Source: Rhododendron vialii (lineage: Eukaryota > Streptophyta > Magnoliopsida > Ericales > Ericaceae). Taken from it: 64,000 nt of DNA. A program made the translations under genes and the position numbers. The stretch is taken from positions 41,835,001 to 41,899,000 of the forward strand of contig NC_080560.1 in NCBI RefSeq assembly GCF_030253575.1. The letters are read 5' to 3'. The stretch's first letter is position 1. Each line of letters opens with the position of its first letter. Below the pieces are notes generated by a model. The model did no database searches and was not told the DNA's origin. It worked only from the letters and a program-made list of their open reading frames with translations. This document shows positions 12,327-23,594 of this stretch, in pieces.

Positions 12327-13472
12327 CTCTCATCGCCCTTTTCTCTCTCTCTAGTAGTGATGGTGGAAAAATCCCTGATATCTCTCCCTTGGTCTCTCTC
12401 TAGTGGTGGTGGAAGAGAAAGTGAGAGGTTGAGTGGCGACGATGGCGAGGTTTGGTTGACGACAAGACTTCGAAATTAAATCCCAAAATAAATAGGAGAG
12501 AGAGAGAGAGGGGGGGATGGTGGCGCAGCTGGCGCGGATGGACGAACCAAAGCTAGCTACTCGGTTTTACTGTAATTATCTGCAGTCGAATCTAGACAGT
12601 TCATATTGATAATTAATGATTCTGATTTGTAGAAATTTTTTGTTGGTAAAAATATATTATTATCGATAAAAGATTCAAAATAAATTTGAACCATTAAAAG
12701 CGCTAATTGACAATTGCGATCATTTGGACATGTACTTCTGCAGCCTAAATCTGAATTACAGACAAGTCATATCCTTTTAATCAGGCCTCAACTAATCGAC
12801 GATAAGATTGATATTTCAAGACTAGACTAGAAATGCTAAGGAATTTCTACTTTGTTATGGGATATGTAATCATTATTACACATATTTTTCACCATTACCT
12901 CTATATTCTACCTATTTTTATATAAGGGACACTTTTGAAATTTTATCAAATTTCTACTTTTATTTTTGAAAATGGACAATTATTTTGGAACATCGATCCC
13001 AAAATAAAATAAAAGATTATCAATTAAGAACGGAAGAAGTATAAAAAACGAGCTAAGCTACTTGAGTTCGGATTTTTGTCTGTTTATTAAAAGTCTTTCT
13101 AGATTAAAGCAAGTTTGAATAAATTGACCTTTCGTTAAATTGGTAAACCGTACTTGTTTAATTTATGGTGCTCAAAAAACTAGTTTCTCAACATACACTC
13201 GTGATAATTTAAATTCTTTTGACATCAATAAAAATCGGTGAATTTTTCAGAATACTAATATTACTTACCTATCGAAGTTGTCAATTTCGTGCCGGCTAGT
13301 ACACCTTTTTTTCTACCGAGACGGAATATACTGGCACTCGAGGTCGCTTCGGATTTACCCATCTACCATTCGGCTCCTTCCCCTTGTGTTTTTTTTGTTC
13401 CCATCAACTGCAGAGAGCTAGGGTGAAAGACTCGAATTTGTTTCCGGAAAAAAAGAGAGAATATAAAATATA
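12327..13472. other. FLZ upstream region and spacer
   Basis: The first 250 bp upstream of the FLZ start carry several CT-rich and GA-rich tracts ('ctctctctctag', 'ggagagagagagagag'), common in plant 5' untranslated regions and core promoters. The plus-strand open frame at 12108-12479 is an antisense shadow of FLZ exon 1. Beyond about 12550 the sequence is AT-rich and featureless to me. Confidence 0.5.
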
Positions 13473-13616
13473 TACATCGGCAGTACAAAATATTTATTTT
13501 CTCCAAATCAATTATATTGTGTCATGTTATCAAAACAGTGGTCGTAATTAACAGAACATTGTCACGAGACGCAATGTAATTGATTTGGAAGAAATAAACA
13601 TTTACATTGACGGTGT
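13473..13616. mobile_element. Short foldback MITE
   Basis: Left arm starting TACATCGGCAGTACAAAATA and right arm ending with the inverse of TACACCGTCAATGTAAATG are complementary over about 46 bp, including the shared CCAAATCAATTA block. Flanks read tata on both sides, suggesting a TA or TATA target duplication. Non-coding. Confidence 0.75.
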
Positions 13617-13993
13617 ATATAATTTAATAAAAAAATGGTTGGATTCGTACAAAGGGATATATGGTGGGTCCACGATGACCAGGTGTTGGCATTAGCAGAA
13701 GCAAGAGCAGTAATTGTGGAGAGGAGTACTAGAGTAAGCAAGAGCAGTCATTCGTACAAAGTGATTCGTACACTGCCTCTGTGGAATCATTATTATTATT
13801 ATTATTTTTTGAATAGAGTGGATCCATTCTTAAGTCTCACACAAATAATTAAAATCGCTTAATGTTCTTAAAAATACTTTTTTAAAAAGGTTCTTATAAA
13901 AATTTAACTCATTCAATATTATTAAGGGCTTGATCAATTCTACGCCAAATTTACTGACACGATATTGAGCAAATGGTGTACCCATAGTAGTAA

Positions 13994-14755
13994 GAGCCCG
14001 TTCCAGAAAATAAATAAGAACTTATTTTTTGTTCAATAATAAGGGTTGTTCCAAAAAAATAAGAAGGTGATACTTATTTTTTCAGAATTTACATAGGTAC
14101 CAATGGGCGTCGGGAAGGGAAATCGTACCGACGGCTGCACCGGGCCGTCTCCGGCCACCGGACGGCCGATCTGAGCCGTCCAAAAATTCTATAAAAAAAA
14201 ACCGAGGGGGCTAGCGCGAGAATCAACTACATCCGAGATATATAGGGTGCTTGATCCGAGCACCCCTTTTTCGTGTAGGGTGGTTGATCATATATATACG
14301 GAAAAGGGGTGCTCGGATCAAGTACCTTATACACCTCGGATGCAGTTGATTCCCGCGAAGGCCTTCTCTGTTTTTTTTTTAGAATTTTTGGACGGCTCGG
14401 ATCGGCCGTCCGGTGGCCGGAGACGGCCTGGCGCGGCAGCCGGTATGATTTCCCTCCATCGGCACCCATTATCATAGCAACAGTCTTATTTTTTGTATAA
14501 GGCAACTTCAAGCTAAAAAATTATGTGTTTACGCAAATAATTTTCCTACCATTATAGATTTTGTTTGATATATCTCATTGAGATCTTTAATACAGTGCAA
14601 AAAAATTTGAATTTTTTTTTCATTTACATTATTTTTAAGTTTGAAAATGTGAAAGGAACTTTTTATTTGAGTTTTGTGGAATGACCCTTCTTATTTTTGA
14701 ATGAGAAGTGGCAAAATAAGTACTTATTTTTTAAGAAGATTTCCGAAACGGAGCC
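13994..14755. mobile_element. Harbinger/Tourist-like TIR element
   Basis: The left end GAGCCCGTTCCAGAAAAT and the inverse of the right end, GGCTCCGTTTCGGAAAT, are related. The arms continue for about 100 bp with the shared 'aataagtacttattttt' type motif. Both ends abut TAA (13991-13993 and 14756-14758), the 3-bp TWA target duplication typical of PIF/Harbinger and Tourist elements. No transposase frame is present, so it is non-autonomous. It contains the foldback element at 14101-14475. Confidence 0.7.
14101..14475. mobile_element. GC-rich foldback element nested in the TIR element
   Basis: Almost the whole segment is one long inverted repeat. 'ccgtctccggccaccggac' at about 14146 pairs with 'gtccggtggccggagacgg' at about 14409, and 'gggtgcttgatccgagcacc' pairs with 'ggtgctcggatcaagtacc' near the centre. 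The arms are much more GC-rich than the surrounding DNA. Short open frames on both strands here are by-products of the palindrome. Confidence 0.8.
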
Positions 14756-15137
14756 TAATTCGTACAAAGGGATTCACACACCACCTTCCGTGGGATCTAT
14801 TTTTAGGTCTCACACAAGTAATCGGAGTCGCTCAATAATTTTAAAATACTATTTTTTAAAGGTTTTTATAAAAGATTAATTCATTCTAATATTAACGAGG
14901 GTTTGATCCATTCTACGCCAAATTTGCTGACACCGTGCTGACAACAAAATGGTGTACCCAAAGCAGGGCTACAAATCACTATCTTTAACTCCTACTGCTC
15001 CTTTATCTGCCACGCACACCTCCCCTAAGCTGTCACTGTTCTTCTTTTCCATTTCCCATTTTCTCTTTCTACAAGTACTCTTTTGTCTTCTTCTTATACT
15101 ATATTGGTACATTTGATTTTCATAGGACTACTTTTAT

Positions 15138-15172
<35 letters not shown>
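15138..15172. repeat. (TA)n microsatellite
   Basis: An uninterrupted AT/TA run just before the foldback element at 15190-15535; a shorter TA run also follows that element, so the insertion may have gone into a TA-rich site. Confidence 0.95.
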
Positions 15173-15180
<8 letters not shown>

Positions 15181-15189
15181 TATAATTTA

Positions 15190-15535
15190 CACACACTCGG
15201 GATCCCGCATAGTCTTACCGTGCGGAACTCTCCTTTTTCGATCGAATTGCGACAATCCGAGCCGCTCAAAGTGATCAGAATGTGATTTTAAGAGTATTCG
15301 TAAGAAATCAGCAAAAAAAATGATCTGGAATGGCTTGATCAGAATAGTTTTTTATTGAACGGTTCAGTAAAAAACTGTTCAGATCAAGCCCTTTCCGATC
15401 ATTTTTTTTGCTGATTTCTGGAGAGTTCCCTTAAAATCATGTTCTGCACACTTTGAACGGTTCGGATCGTCGCAATTCGATCGGAAAATGGGAGTCCCGC
15501 ACGGTAAGGCCGTGCGGGATCCCGAGTGTGTGTGT
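15190..15535. mobile_element. Full-length foldback element (about 170-bp arms)
   Basis: The left arm starts 'cacactcgggatcccgca' and the right arm ends 'gtgcgggatcccgagtgtg'. Pairing continues inward through 'gatcgaattgcgac'/'gtcgcaattcgatc', 'agaaatcagcaaaaaaaatg'/'cattttttttgctgatttct' and 'ggcttgatcagaa'/'ttcagatcaagcc', leaving a loop of only about 15 bases. The central part is shared with the element at 47338-47555. No coding capacity. The transcript would form a single long hairpin. Confidence 0.85.
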
Positions 15536-16186
15536 ATATATATATGCAATTCATTTATTGCTCTTTTGTAATGTGAATTTAGAGAATTAATTAATCTTTC
15601 ATTGAGTATAAATTTTTCTACGCTGGAGAGGAAATATTGAAATTTGACATTAACGTAAGACCAAAAAAAAAATGAAGTGTGGTTCTCTGATATAAAAGAG
15701 TGTGAAAACCGCTAGCCTTTAAATTTCGTTGATTAATTTCCAGCCAGATTTTTTTGTATCAGAATCGTGATCTATTATTGTTTCGATGCATAATTCAAGT
15801 ATCTAGCTACCTATTTCTCGAGATTGTTCTTTTTATATTTCAAGTGAGATTGTTCTTTTTATATTTCAAGTGATTGGCCGGATGATAAGTAATTAAGTAC
15901 TTATGATAGCAAATAAAAGACTTATTATTGTTTTATCAGTACGAAAATCCTTCGGGGCACAGAATATTTGTCCTTAAACTTTAAAAGTTACAATTTCGAT
16001 TTTCACACTGTACACAAAAATCTATTACCCAATCATGGCTAAAACATTCTTCCTCTGATCTGATGTGAAAATTAGACTTGCTCTAACTTTGACATGTCAC
16101 TTTGGCCCCTAGAATACGGGGTTTCAATTAATTTGGATTTGGACTTTTCGTGTATCATTTTAACTAAAATTTATTCTTGTGAATTA

Positions 16187-16422
16187 CTCCCTCGGGCCCA
16201 ATTTACTTGTCCCAGTTATATTTTAACTGGATAAAAAAAATTAGTTATCTTTAAATTGGTAATGAAATTTTATATCCAATATGGATATTGTTTAATAGAT
16301 CTCGATTTGTTCTATAATATAATATTTTCAAAATCACCTAAAATATTATAAATTATAAGATATAATTAATTAAAAAGTGGCACGAACTCCCAAAACCGAC
16401 AATTAAATTGGGACGGAGGTGG
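16187..16422. mobile_element. Stowaway-type MITE
   Basis: Left end CTCCCTCGGGCCCAATTTA; the inverse of the right end is CCACCTCCGTCCCAATTTAA. Flanked by TA on both sides (16185-16186 and 16423-16424). The body is a close relative of the copy at 9567-9800, sharing 'atatggatattgttt.atagatctc' and 'ttttcaaaat' blocks. Non-autonomous Tc1/mariner derivative. Confidence 0.88.
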
Positions 16423-17478
16423 TACTAACTAGTTTGAAGTCTATTTAATTACTAGCTAAACAAGTAAAAAAAACGAATTTAAAGCAATTTATTTAGAAAT
16501 TACTCGAATAATTACATGTAGCAGAGGTTATGAATTTCGCTTGATTTTTCTGTGACTTATGAGGAAAATATATATATAATATGGCCCCATGCGACAAAAA
16601 TATATGGAATTGACATTGCCCTGTAGATCTATGTATATCAATCTTTCTCCAAACCAGAGCTTTCGCGATATAGATGAGAGAATACATGTCACGCAGCCAC
16701 AAACCCATGGTATTTGAGGATAATTACGTGCATAATTTATTTTGATAACGTCCTGCATTTCCACCCAAACTTGTTCGACTTAAGGAAATGCATATGCGTA
16801 AGTTAAAAAGACACATGACAGTGACAAATGATTTCATTTTTTAGCATATATAATTGGTGTTTATTTTTCAACTACATTTTCAAGCTGAGGATAGGAACGT
16901 ATACTCAGCTTTTGATTTCTTATCCCTTCATTTCTTTGTAATTAATTTCACCTAAAATTTCTTTTTTAATTCCCAGTTTGGACGTGCATGCAAGAAATAA
17001 AGCACTTTGTGAGTTTGCCACCATCTTATAGATATTAAGTTGATTGTACACTTTGTGACTTAATTAGAAGAATGAACCTATACGATTGAATTTCAAAATT
17101 TAACTTTTTTAAATTCATGAAGATTTCTTTTTGAAAACACTTCAATTTGTTTGATAATAATATGAAGAAATGATATTCAAAGATAATTTTCGAAGCTAGC
17201 TAGACAAACTTTCTCATAATTTCCTTCTTCAATTTGATGGCTGGCAAGTACGGATGACAAATGGATCTGTCCCCGTCTTGAACCCTCTCCGATCGGGACG
17301 GTTTTTAAATTTTCTAGTACCGGCTGCTAATTAATCTTAGATATGCATATACCAAAGCCATTATTTATCTACCCATACAACCAATTCTTCTACTCACACA
17401 AATATTGTACACTGTACAGAAACACTCAGAGAAATAAGTAGTTTATATGGATATTGGGAAACCATGTGACCGTGCCGC
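16423..17478. other. AT-rich spacer
   Basis: Two overlapping minus-strand frames of 71-78 codons (16493-16764) show no recognisable domain. I see no repeat, RNA gene or exon chain. Confidence 0.5.
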
Positions 17479-17741
17479 TAGGGCTGCAAACTTGTTTAGT
17501 AGGGCTTATCTCGACTTGTTTAGTAATCGAGTCGAGTTCGAGCTCGAATTTTAAGTTCGTTTACTAAAAGAGCCGATAAACACTCCAAAGTTCGGCTCGA
17601 TTATAGACTTGGTTCGTTTAAAGTGACTCCCTTAGTGAATAAACTAGGGTTGACTCGTTAAGGGCTCGACTAGTTCACAATCGAGCCAAACTCGAGCTCA
17701 AACTTTTAGATCGTATGATAAACAAGCCAAGTTCGAGCACA
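17479..17741. mobile_element. hAT-like MITE fragment with clustered GAGCTCG motifs
   Basis: Begins TAGGGCTGCAAACTTG, then carries repeated 'cgagttcgagctcgaa' and 'aaactcgagctcaaac' motifs in both orientations, typical of a widespread plant hAT-derived repeat. The element at 59711-60026 starts with the same TAGGGCTGC. No clear right end is visible, so this copy is probably truncated. Confidence 0.55.
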
Positions 17742-19566
17742 CCAAAGCACGGCTTGTGCCAAAGACCACTGAATATTGAATACTCATCAAAACAGAAAAA
17801 CCCTCGTTTGCTGTAGTGGGGCCGGATTTAGAAACTGATTCACAGCTCTCGCTGGAATCAGTACTGCCTTTGTTTTTGGATCTTATGATCTCCTTTTGCC
17901 ACGTGTACGATGAGAAGGATAGTGTGCTTCGCGACAACTAATACGAGATCAAACTACGGTCCAACCAACCGAGGTTGACATAACACCCACATTGTTTCTT
18001 TGTTTTGGGATTCGGATTCCTTCCGGTTTAAGTTTTAGACGGGACGAGACAGTTCAAATACAAATCATACGTTGTTATTATCAATGGTTTGCATTTGCAT
18101 GGTTCGCATTTGCTTAGAAAACTTTTGCTGACAACATTGTCACCGGTATTGTAGCAATGGACTATTCAGATTTAAACTCTCCCGTCTAGCCAAATTAAGA
18201 ATCAGAGAGAATTCAATTCCATTGTTTTTGCTAGGTTTTTATTTTGGGATCTTTGTTTCTGCTAGGTTTAACACTGGGTTTTTTTTGTTTCTAAAACAAA
18301 CCTCGTATTTTGTATTAGAATAATATAGTAATTTTTGCACTCTTTTTACTATTTTTATTCTGTAATTTTATTTTGTTCATTTGAATTCACACCTTCACCT
18401 TTTGCTGGCACATCTTTCACATATGAAGGGATATATCGTAAATTCAGGATAATATTTTAAATGGAAAATTTCGCATGAATAGGAATAAAAACAAGAAGTA
18501 GCGATGATAAAGGAGAGTGAAATAAATGTAACTCAATTTTTTTCAACCGCTATTTTCATCCCGTCGATTGCCTCGTTGAGAAAAAGCATATCATTTTCAT
18601 ACTAGTTTTGTTTAATTTGAGTAGTATATTAGACTATTCGTAGTTCAATCCTACAACCCCTTGAAAATTCTACGGTTAGGTTATCTCTACTTTTCAATTA
18701 TCAATCACGTTTACCACCTAAATAAAAACAAAAGAAGAAACAAAAAGTCCTTTTTCTGATTGCGAATTGGCAGCAAATTTTCAAGATACTTGCGTTTGGA
18801 GCTCAAAAGCCAGCCATGATCGAGATTTTGGGGATATTTTTGAGGCCATGATTGTGACTATACAAATAGCAGTGTAACCCTCACCAGGTATTGACGTTGT
18901 CATCGAGCAAGAAGAACATATACTAACACCACAAAGTCTACGAACACACACTTTTTGGACGCAACTCCGAATATATACAACTATATCTCGAACAACCGTT
19001 GGACGTATACGTATCTATGAACCAAAATTCATCGAATGGCTCTTGACACAGTTGTGTCCAGAGCTGTGTTTAATGACAGTGTTCGTATCATCGCTCTGGT
19101 GAAACTGAGCAATGCTAAGAACATAAGTACTTTGGATACAACTATGTCTAGAGTTGTTTAATGCATATGGGTTCATATCCATCGGATGACCCAGGTCACA
19201 ATTTGTGTCCGTAATTGTTTTTCGAAGTGTTTGTAGACTTTTTGAACGACATTATAATAGTTTAAATGGTCTTGCTATTATCAGTCCACCAGGTTGACGA
19301 TGAGCGCACCAGGAAAACACGTATTTCTATGTATTTTTTAAGCTCTTTAATACACATTCACACAATTATTATTATCGGCCCAATGGAATGATTTTAGAAT
19401 TTTCTTAGTTTAAAATTTCTACCAGTTGTGTTCGGAACTTTTTGAATTCTAGAAGATCTCTAGTTCAATAAAGTTGCGTGTTCCTTCTTTTTTCTTTTCT
19501 TCTGATTTTTTGTGAGTTACTATTATTTTCATAAAGTTTAGAGCTCATGCCAATTGTTGTTTCGAT
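17742..19566. other. Spacer without recognised gene
   Basis: A short decayed duplication is visible at about 19050-19230, where 'gaca(c/a)a.(t)tgtgtcc(a)gag.tgtttaatg' type phrases recur. No open frame here has coding character. Confidence 0.4.
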
Positions 19567-19914
19567 AGCATCTCCAATCCACGACTTCAAATTAGAGGAT
19601 ACCAAAATTTTTTTGAAGGCTTAATTATGTGACATTTTTACATCTTTAATTTGACATCAAACTCTCTAATTTCATCCCTTATGTCAAAAAAAACCCTCAA
19701 ACGACACATTTTGAAATCCAAAGGGTCATTTTTTTTTGAAACTTGGCATGAGGTTTGGTTGCTGTCAAAATCAGTAGGCATATCATCCCTTCAAATCCCT
19801 CGTCGTCATTGGCATATGGGAATACACCTTAGTTGGATGGTGCAATATTGCTTCCAAAAATTACCGTTACTTGGTCCACATCAACTTAATTTGGCATCTC
19901 CGGTTGGAGATGCT
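19567..19914. mobile_element. MITE with AGCATCTCCAA ends
   Basis: Starts AGCATCTCCAATCC and ends GGTTGGAGATGCT, an inverted pair. The GEX2-intron element at 49236-49544 has the same terminal motif. The 125-codon frame at 19651-20028 crosses its right end and shows no domain, so I do not treat it as a gene. Confidence 0.65.
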
Positions 19915-20157
19915 GTTAGGTTTTCATGCCATATTGTGGGGAATCTTAGTGGGAATCCCCTTTTGATTTACAACATTTGGAATGCAAAGGAGGAGCTTTG
20001 GAATGTTTGGATTCCTTTTGAACCCTAATCAACTCGTTCAACCCATTCGATTCATCTGAAAAAGTGGCTTACGCTGAGCATCCACTTCGCTTATCTAAAA
20101 GGAGAAAATGATTACAACTTTGTTAGATCCCCACCAAAAAAGCTAAATTTAAAATTA

Positions 20158-21648
20158 GTAGGGTGTGTTTAGTAACCTTTTTAGCTTTTTGTTTTTAAGA
20201 AATTAAAAATAGAATCAGGTTTATGTTTTTATAAAAATAAAAACAAAAAACATGTTTGGTAATATTTTTTTTGTAAACAGTAAAAAATGAAATATGTTTG
20301 GTAGTATCATTTTGATTTTGTTTTTTTTAATTCTTCAAATTGAATGAAATTAGTGGAAACCAAAAAATAAAGTTCCACATACAAAGATAAGGACGTTAAC
20401 TTAAACCAAAATGCCATTGAGTCTTAATTTTATCGACTCAATTCCGATTTTGTTAAGTTCAAATCTCAAAATAATTTTGTATGTGAAGGTTCTACTCGAC
20501 GAACTCTTCAAAACGAAAGATTCCAATAGGTATTTTCACTATTTTGGGACAAAGAGGAGCCCAAAAAAGTCAAAGCTGGACGAACAATGGCGATTTAGAC
20601 TGGTATTTTTCCGAACTGGTGGCGTAACCTCTGTAAAATTTGATCATCATCTACTCTTGTCTGTTAGTCGCGACTCCAACCCAATTACGAGTGTTTAAAC
20701 CACATTGCTAGCTATCTTCAAATCTTTGATCAGCAAATTAAGCCATCGCATTTTCCGAGTTAAAAAAAACAACCATTTTCCATTGATCATGGCCATTGAA
20801 TCTGGTCTGCCTTCGCCAATGATCCCACCGGCTTTGCGAGAAGCACGCCAAGGCGCTTCAGTTTATCGAAGAGATGACGAAGGACGCCGGCGTGGTGCAG
20901 GAGAGGGTTATGAGAGAGATTCTGAACCGGAATGCGGAATGCCGATGCGGAGTATTTTGGGCGGCTCAGGCTCTTCCGTGGGGCAACGGATGGAGAGACG
21001 TTCAAGTCGAAAGTTCCAGTGGTTAGGTATGAGGATATGAAAAACAATAGGACGCTACGTTTTTTTTCCTTCATGCGCAGGTCAAAAAATTCTATAAAGA
21101 AAACCGAATACGATAAATTTACTCGAAAATTTCTTAGGAAAAATTTAAATGATGTACCAACCCCAAAAATTTGCTGATAAGTATATTCAGCTGGATATTA
21201 AGAGAGAGAGAGAGAAAAGCGTACCAGGTGTGGGAGACGATTGATGGGGGAGACCATCGGGTTATGACCGGGGTTGTGAAAAGTGGAAAGGATGTGTTTT
21301 GAAAACAAGGCATAGAATCTTTTCTTTGTTTTCAAAAAGGTAAATTGATATTCGTGCGTTAGCTCCATTTTATTTATGAAGTTACTAAAAGTTACTTCAC
21401 GTTAAAATTGGAGCGCCATCAGTAAAAAGTAGAGCACGAAAATCAGTTTCCTTTCAAAAATTTTAAAAACGTTTATAATAAACCAAAAATAGAAACAAAT
21501 TACCAAATACGTTTTCTGTTGCAGTTTTGAAAAAAAATAAAAACATAAACCAAAAACTGAAAAACAAAAATATTAGGGTGTGTTTTGAAAAACCAAACAC
21601 AACCCAAAAATGTTATCAAAGAAAAATGTTATCCAAACACACCCTAAG
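20158..21648. mobile_element. TIR transposon carrying a GH3 gene fragment
   Basis: Left end TAGGGTGTGTTTAGTAACC; the inverse of the right end is TTAGGGTGTGTTTGGATAAC. Sub-terminal A/T-rich arms containing 'tttatgttttta' motifs also mirror each other. A further TTAGGGTGTGTTTTG at about 21573 shows that the right end is rearranged or carries a nested copy. No transposase is encoded. I cannot find a clean target duplication, so the superfamily (hAT or Mutator) is undecided. The interior holds host-type sequence, including the broken GH3 5' end at 20789-21040, which makes this a gene-capturing element. Confidence 0.6.
20789..21040 (+). pseudogene. Captured GH3 (auxin-amido synthetase) 5' fragment
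   Basis: Three frames in sequence give the N-terminus of a GH3 acyl-acid-amido synthetase: MAIESGLPSPM, then CEKHAKALQFIEEMT and VQERVMREILNRNA, then AEYFGRLRLFRGATDGETF and KSKVPVVRYEDM. This order (start, ALQFIEEMT, VQ..V...IL.RNA.TEY, TFKSKVPVV.YED) is the signature opening of plant GH3 enzymes, which conjugate amino acids to auxin or jasmonate. The first break is one extra T at about 20834. The second is a 7-bp near-duplication (aatgcgg/aatgccg) at about 20930. Similarity stops after YEDM, well before the catalytic region. The segment lies inside the TIR element at 20158-21648. It cannot encode an enzyme. Confidence 0.85.
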
Positions 21649-22060
21649 CAAATACGCCAGCAAACCAATCATACTCTTAAAACGACACATATTTTGTTAA
21701 ATTGTGTATGTTAAATTCTCAAATCTAAAAAAACATAAGATCTCGTGAAATCACATAGAGGGCCGATAGATGGAGATCGAATTTCGGGTCATTTTCTTGG
21801 TGAATATGATATGATCGGCCATAATCTCTTTGATTCCTTGATTTGTGTGCCATAACACTGGATGGTTTTAGTTAGGGGCCAAGGATTCGAGACCATGACT
21901 TTTTTAGCTAGGTTCATGCTTCGACTCTCATGCAAGATCTTAAAGGCCAATGGATAAGCAAAATTATCAAACTAAGCTAAGTATTACTACAATATTTGTT
22001 AAATTTGTTAGCCAAGTACTTATATTTCCGTTTTAATTAGACCAAATAAGTACTAAACTT

Positions 22061-22510
22061 AGAGAAACTTTTTTGTATATCGGGTGTATAAGGGGTGGTG
22101 GTATCTTCTCCGGTTCGTTTTCAATTTTTTGGTCATTTCCCAATCACACTTGGATGATCAGCTCCGTTCATTTTGTATATTTCGGCGAGAACCTTAAACC
22201 TACCAAAAATTGTGTTCATTGGACTTTTGTAGCTACATGATTGGCACACCTGGAAATTAAAGAAAACCAAAACTGGATAAAAAAACACATTGAATCGGAA
22301 CCCAATTTTTTTTTCCACATATGCTGATCATGTATCTACTGAAGTCCGATAAACACGATTTTTGATATGATTATAGTTCTCGGTACGTGAACTCTACAAA
22401 ATAAACGGAGTCGATCATCCAAGTGTGATCGGAAAATGACCGAAAATTAGAAACAGATCGGAGAGGATACCACCACCCCTTATATACCTGGTATACAAAA
22501 AAGTTTCTCA
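22061..22510. mobile_element. Long foldback element (about 200-bp arms)
   Basis: Left 'gagaaacttttttgtata' and right 'tatacaaaaaagtttctc' begin two arms that pair almost to the centre, including 'ataaggggtggtggtatc', 'cacacttggatgatc' and 'gagaac(c/t)' blocks and their inverses. The unpaired centre is only about 50 bp. Arm identity is moderate, so it is not new. Non-coding. Confidence 0.8.
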
Positions 22511-23192
22511 TCACTTAAGCTCGCCAAAACACTATTTTTGTTGGTGCCAAAACTCTAGTGTACAAAAGGTTTGTACCATATGCAGTGTACGCACAAGACT
22601 TTTATGTACTGGAGTTTTGGCATTATCACTGTCCCCATTTATAAGTTTGAAAACTTATTTCTATATTTTGTACTTTTTGTTTAGCTTTTTGTCAAAATTC
22701 TTGGAATTGATCGTTCGTCTTGATGATACGAATTATAAAAAGTATAAAAATATGGATTAATGATGAAAAAATTCAAATAAAACGACATTTTAGACAAATA
22801 AAACAGTTCGTCGAATTATAAAGTATAAAAATATGGATTGATAGATGAAAAAGTTCAAATAAGACGACATTTTAGATAAATAAAACAACTGTTTAATACT
22901 TTTTTCGTCTTTAGTGAGTTTTTTTTGCTTTCGGTCATAGTTTTGCACTTTTTAGACTCCTCTTATCGAGATGAATGATTAATTCAAAAAATATCACGCA
23001 AATCTAATAAAAATTCAAAAAAGACGAACAAAACACACAAAACGATAAAAAAAAATTAGCTGCTTGATTTCAAATTTTAACAAAATTCATTACTATTAGT
23101 AAATACTAATTTTGAATATACTCGAGGCAAAACGCGGGAAACTCAAACACAGTACTCATTTTTGTTTCTGCAAGCATGATCAACAAGTGAGA

Positions 23193-23230
<38 letters not shown>

Positions 23231-23574
23231 CACATATCTATACATGCATATATATGTACACACGCAAAAACATTGGGATTACGTTGCATACGGTATGTCT
23301 TTCACGAAATTTGCTTTGCTAATTAAATTGTTTTAGGCTCAAATTTATCCAATCATGTGTTCGATTAGCAACTGCATCGTCCTGAAAATGAGGATTTCCA
23401 CCTTCTCCTTGAAATGCTATTTTCTTCGTCTTGCTCTTTTGCTTTTGCGATCCTAAATTACCTTTATTTCTGCTCGTAGAAGGGTGAGAAACGGTAAAAT
23501 GCAAGTGGCGCTCATGGATTATGTTTCAAGAGTTTTTTTTTTTTTGGTATTATAATTTGATAACTATAGTGTCC
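22511..23574. other. Spacer with short tandem duplication and (TC)n run
   Basis: A segment of about 77 bp at 22731-22806 ('agtataaaaatatggatt' ... 'gacattttaga(c/t)aaataaaac') is repeated in tandem at 22812-22889. A (TC)n microsatellite lies at 23195-23228. No gene seen. Confidence 0.6.
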
Positions 23575-23594
23575 AAACCAGCTTACGTGGACTT

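Larger units (their letters stand above)
13756..14965. repeat. Direct repeats flanking a nested element
   Basis: About 230 bp at 13756-13990 ('ttcgtacaaagtgattcgta' ... 'aatggtgtaccca') recurs in the same orientation at 14758-14965, sharing 'tctacgccaaattt.ctgacac' and 'aatggtgtacccaaag'. The 762-bp inverted-repeat element at 13994-14755 sits exactly between them. No LTR ends or primer site are visible, so an LTR origin is unproven. Confidence 0.65.

Noticed and set aside
12108-12479. 123-codon plus-strand frame
   Set aside because: It is antisense to FLZ exon 1 and its upstream region; the minus strand carries the zinc-finger motif and correct splice sites.
13756-14965. LTR retrotransposon with 13756-13990 and 14758-14965 as LTRs
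   Set aside because: No TG...CA ends, primer-binding site or polypurine tract are visible, and the interior is a TAA-flanked inverted-repeat element.
19651-20028. 125-codon plus-strand frame
   Set aside because: It overlaps the right half and end of a MITE and shows no domain or codon bias.
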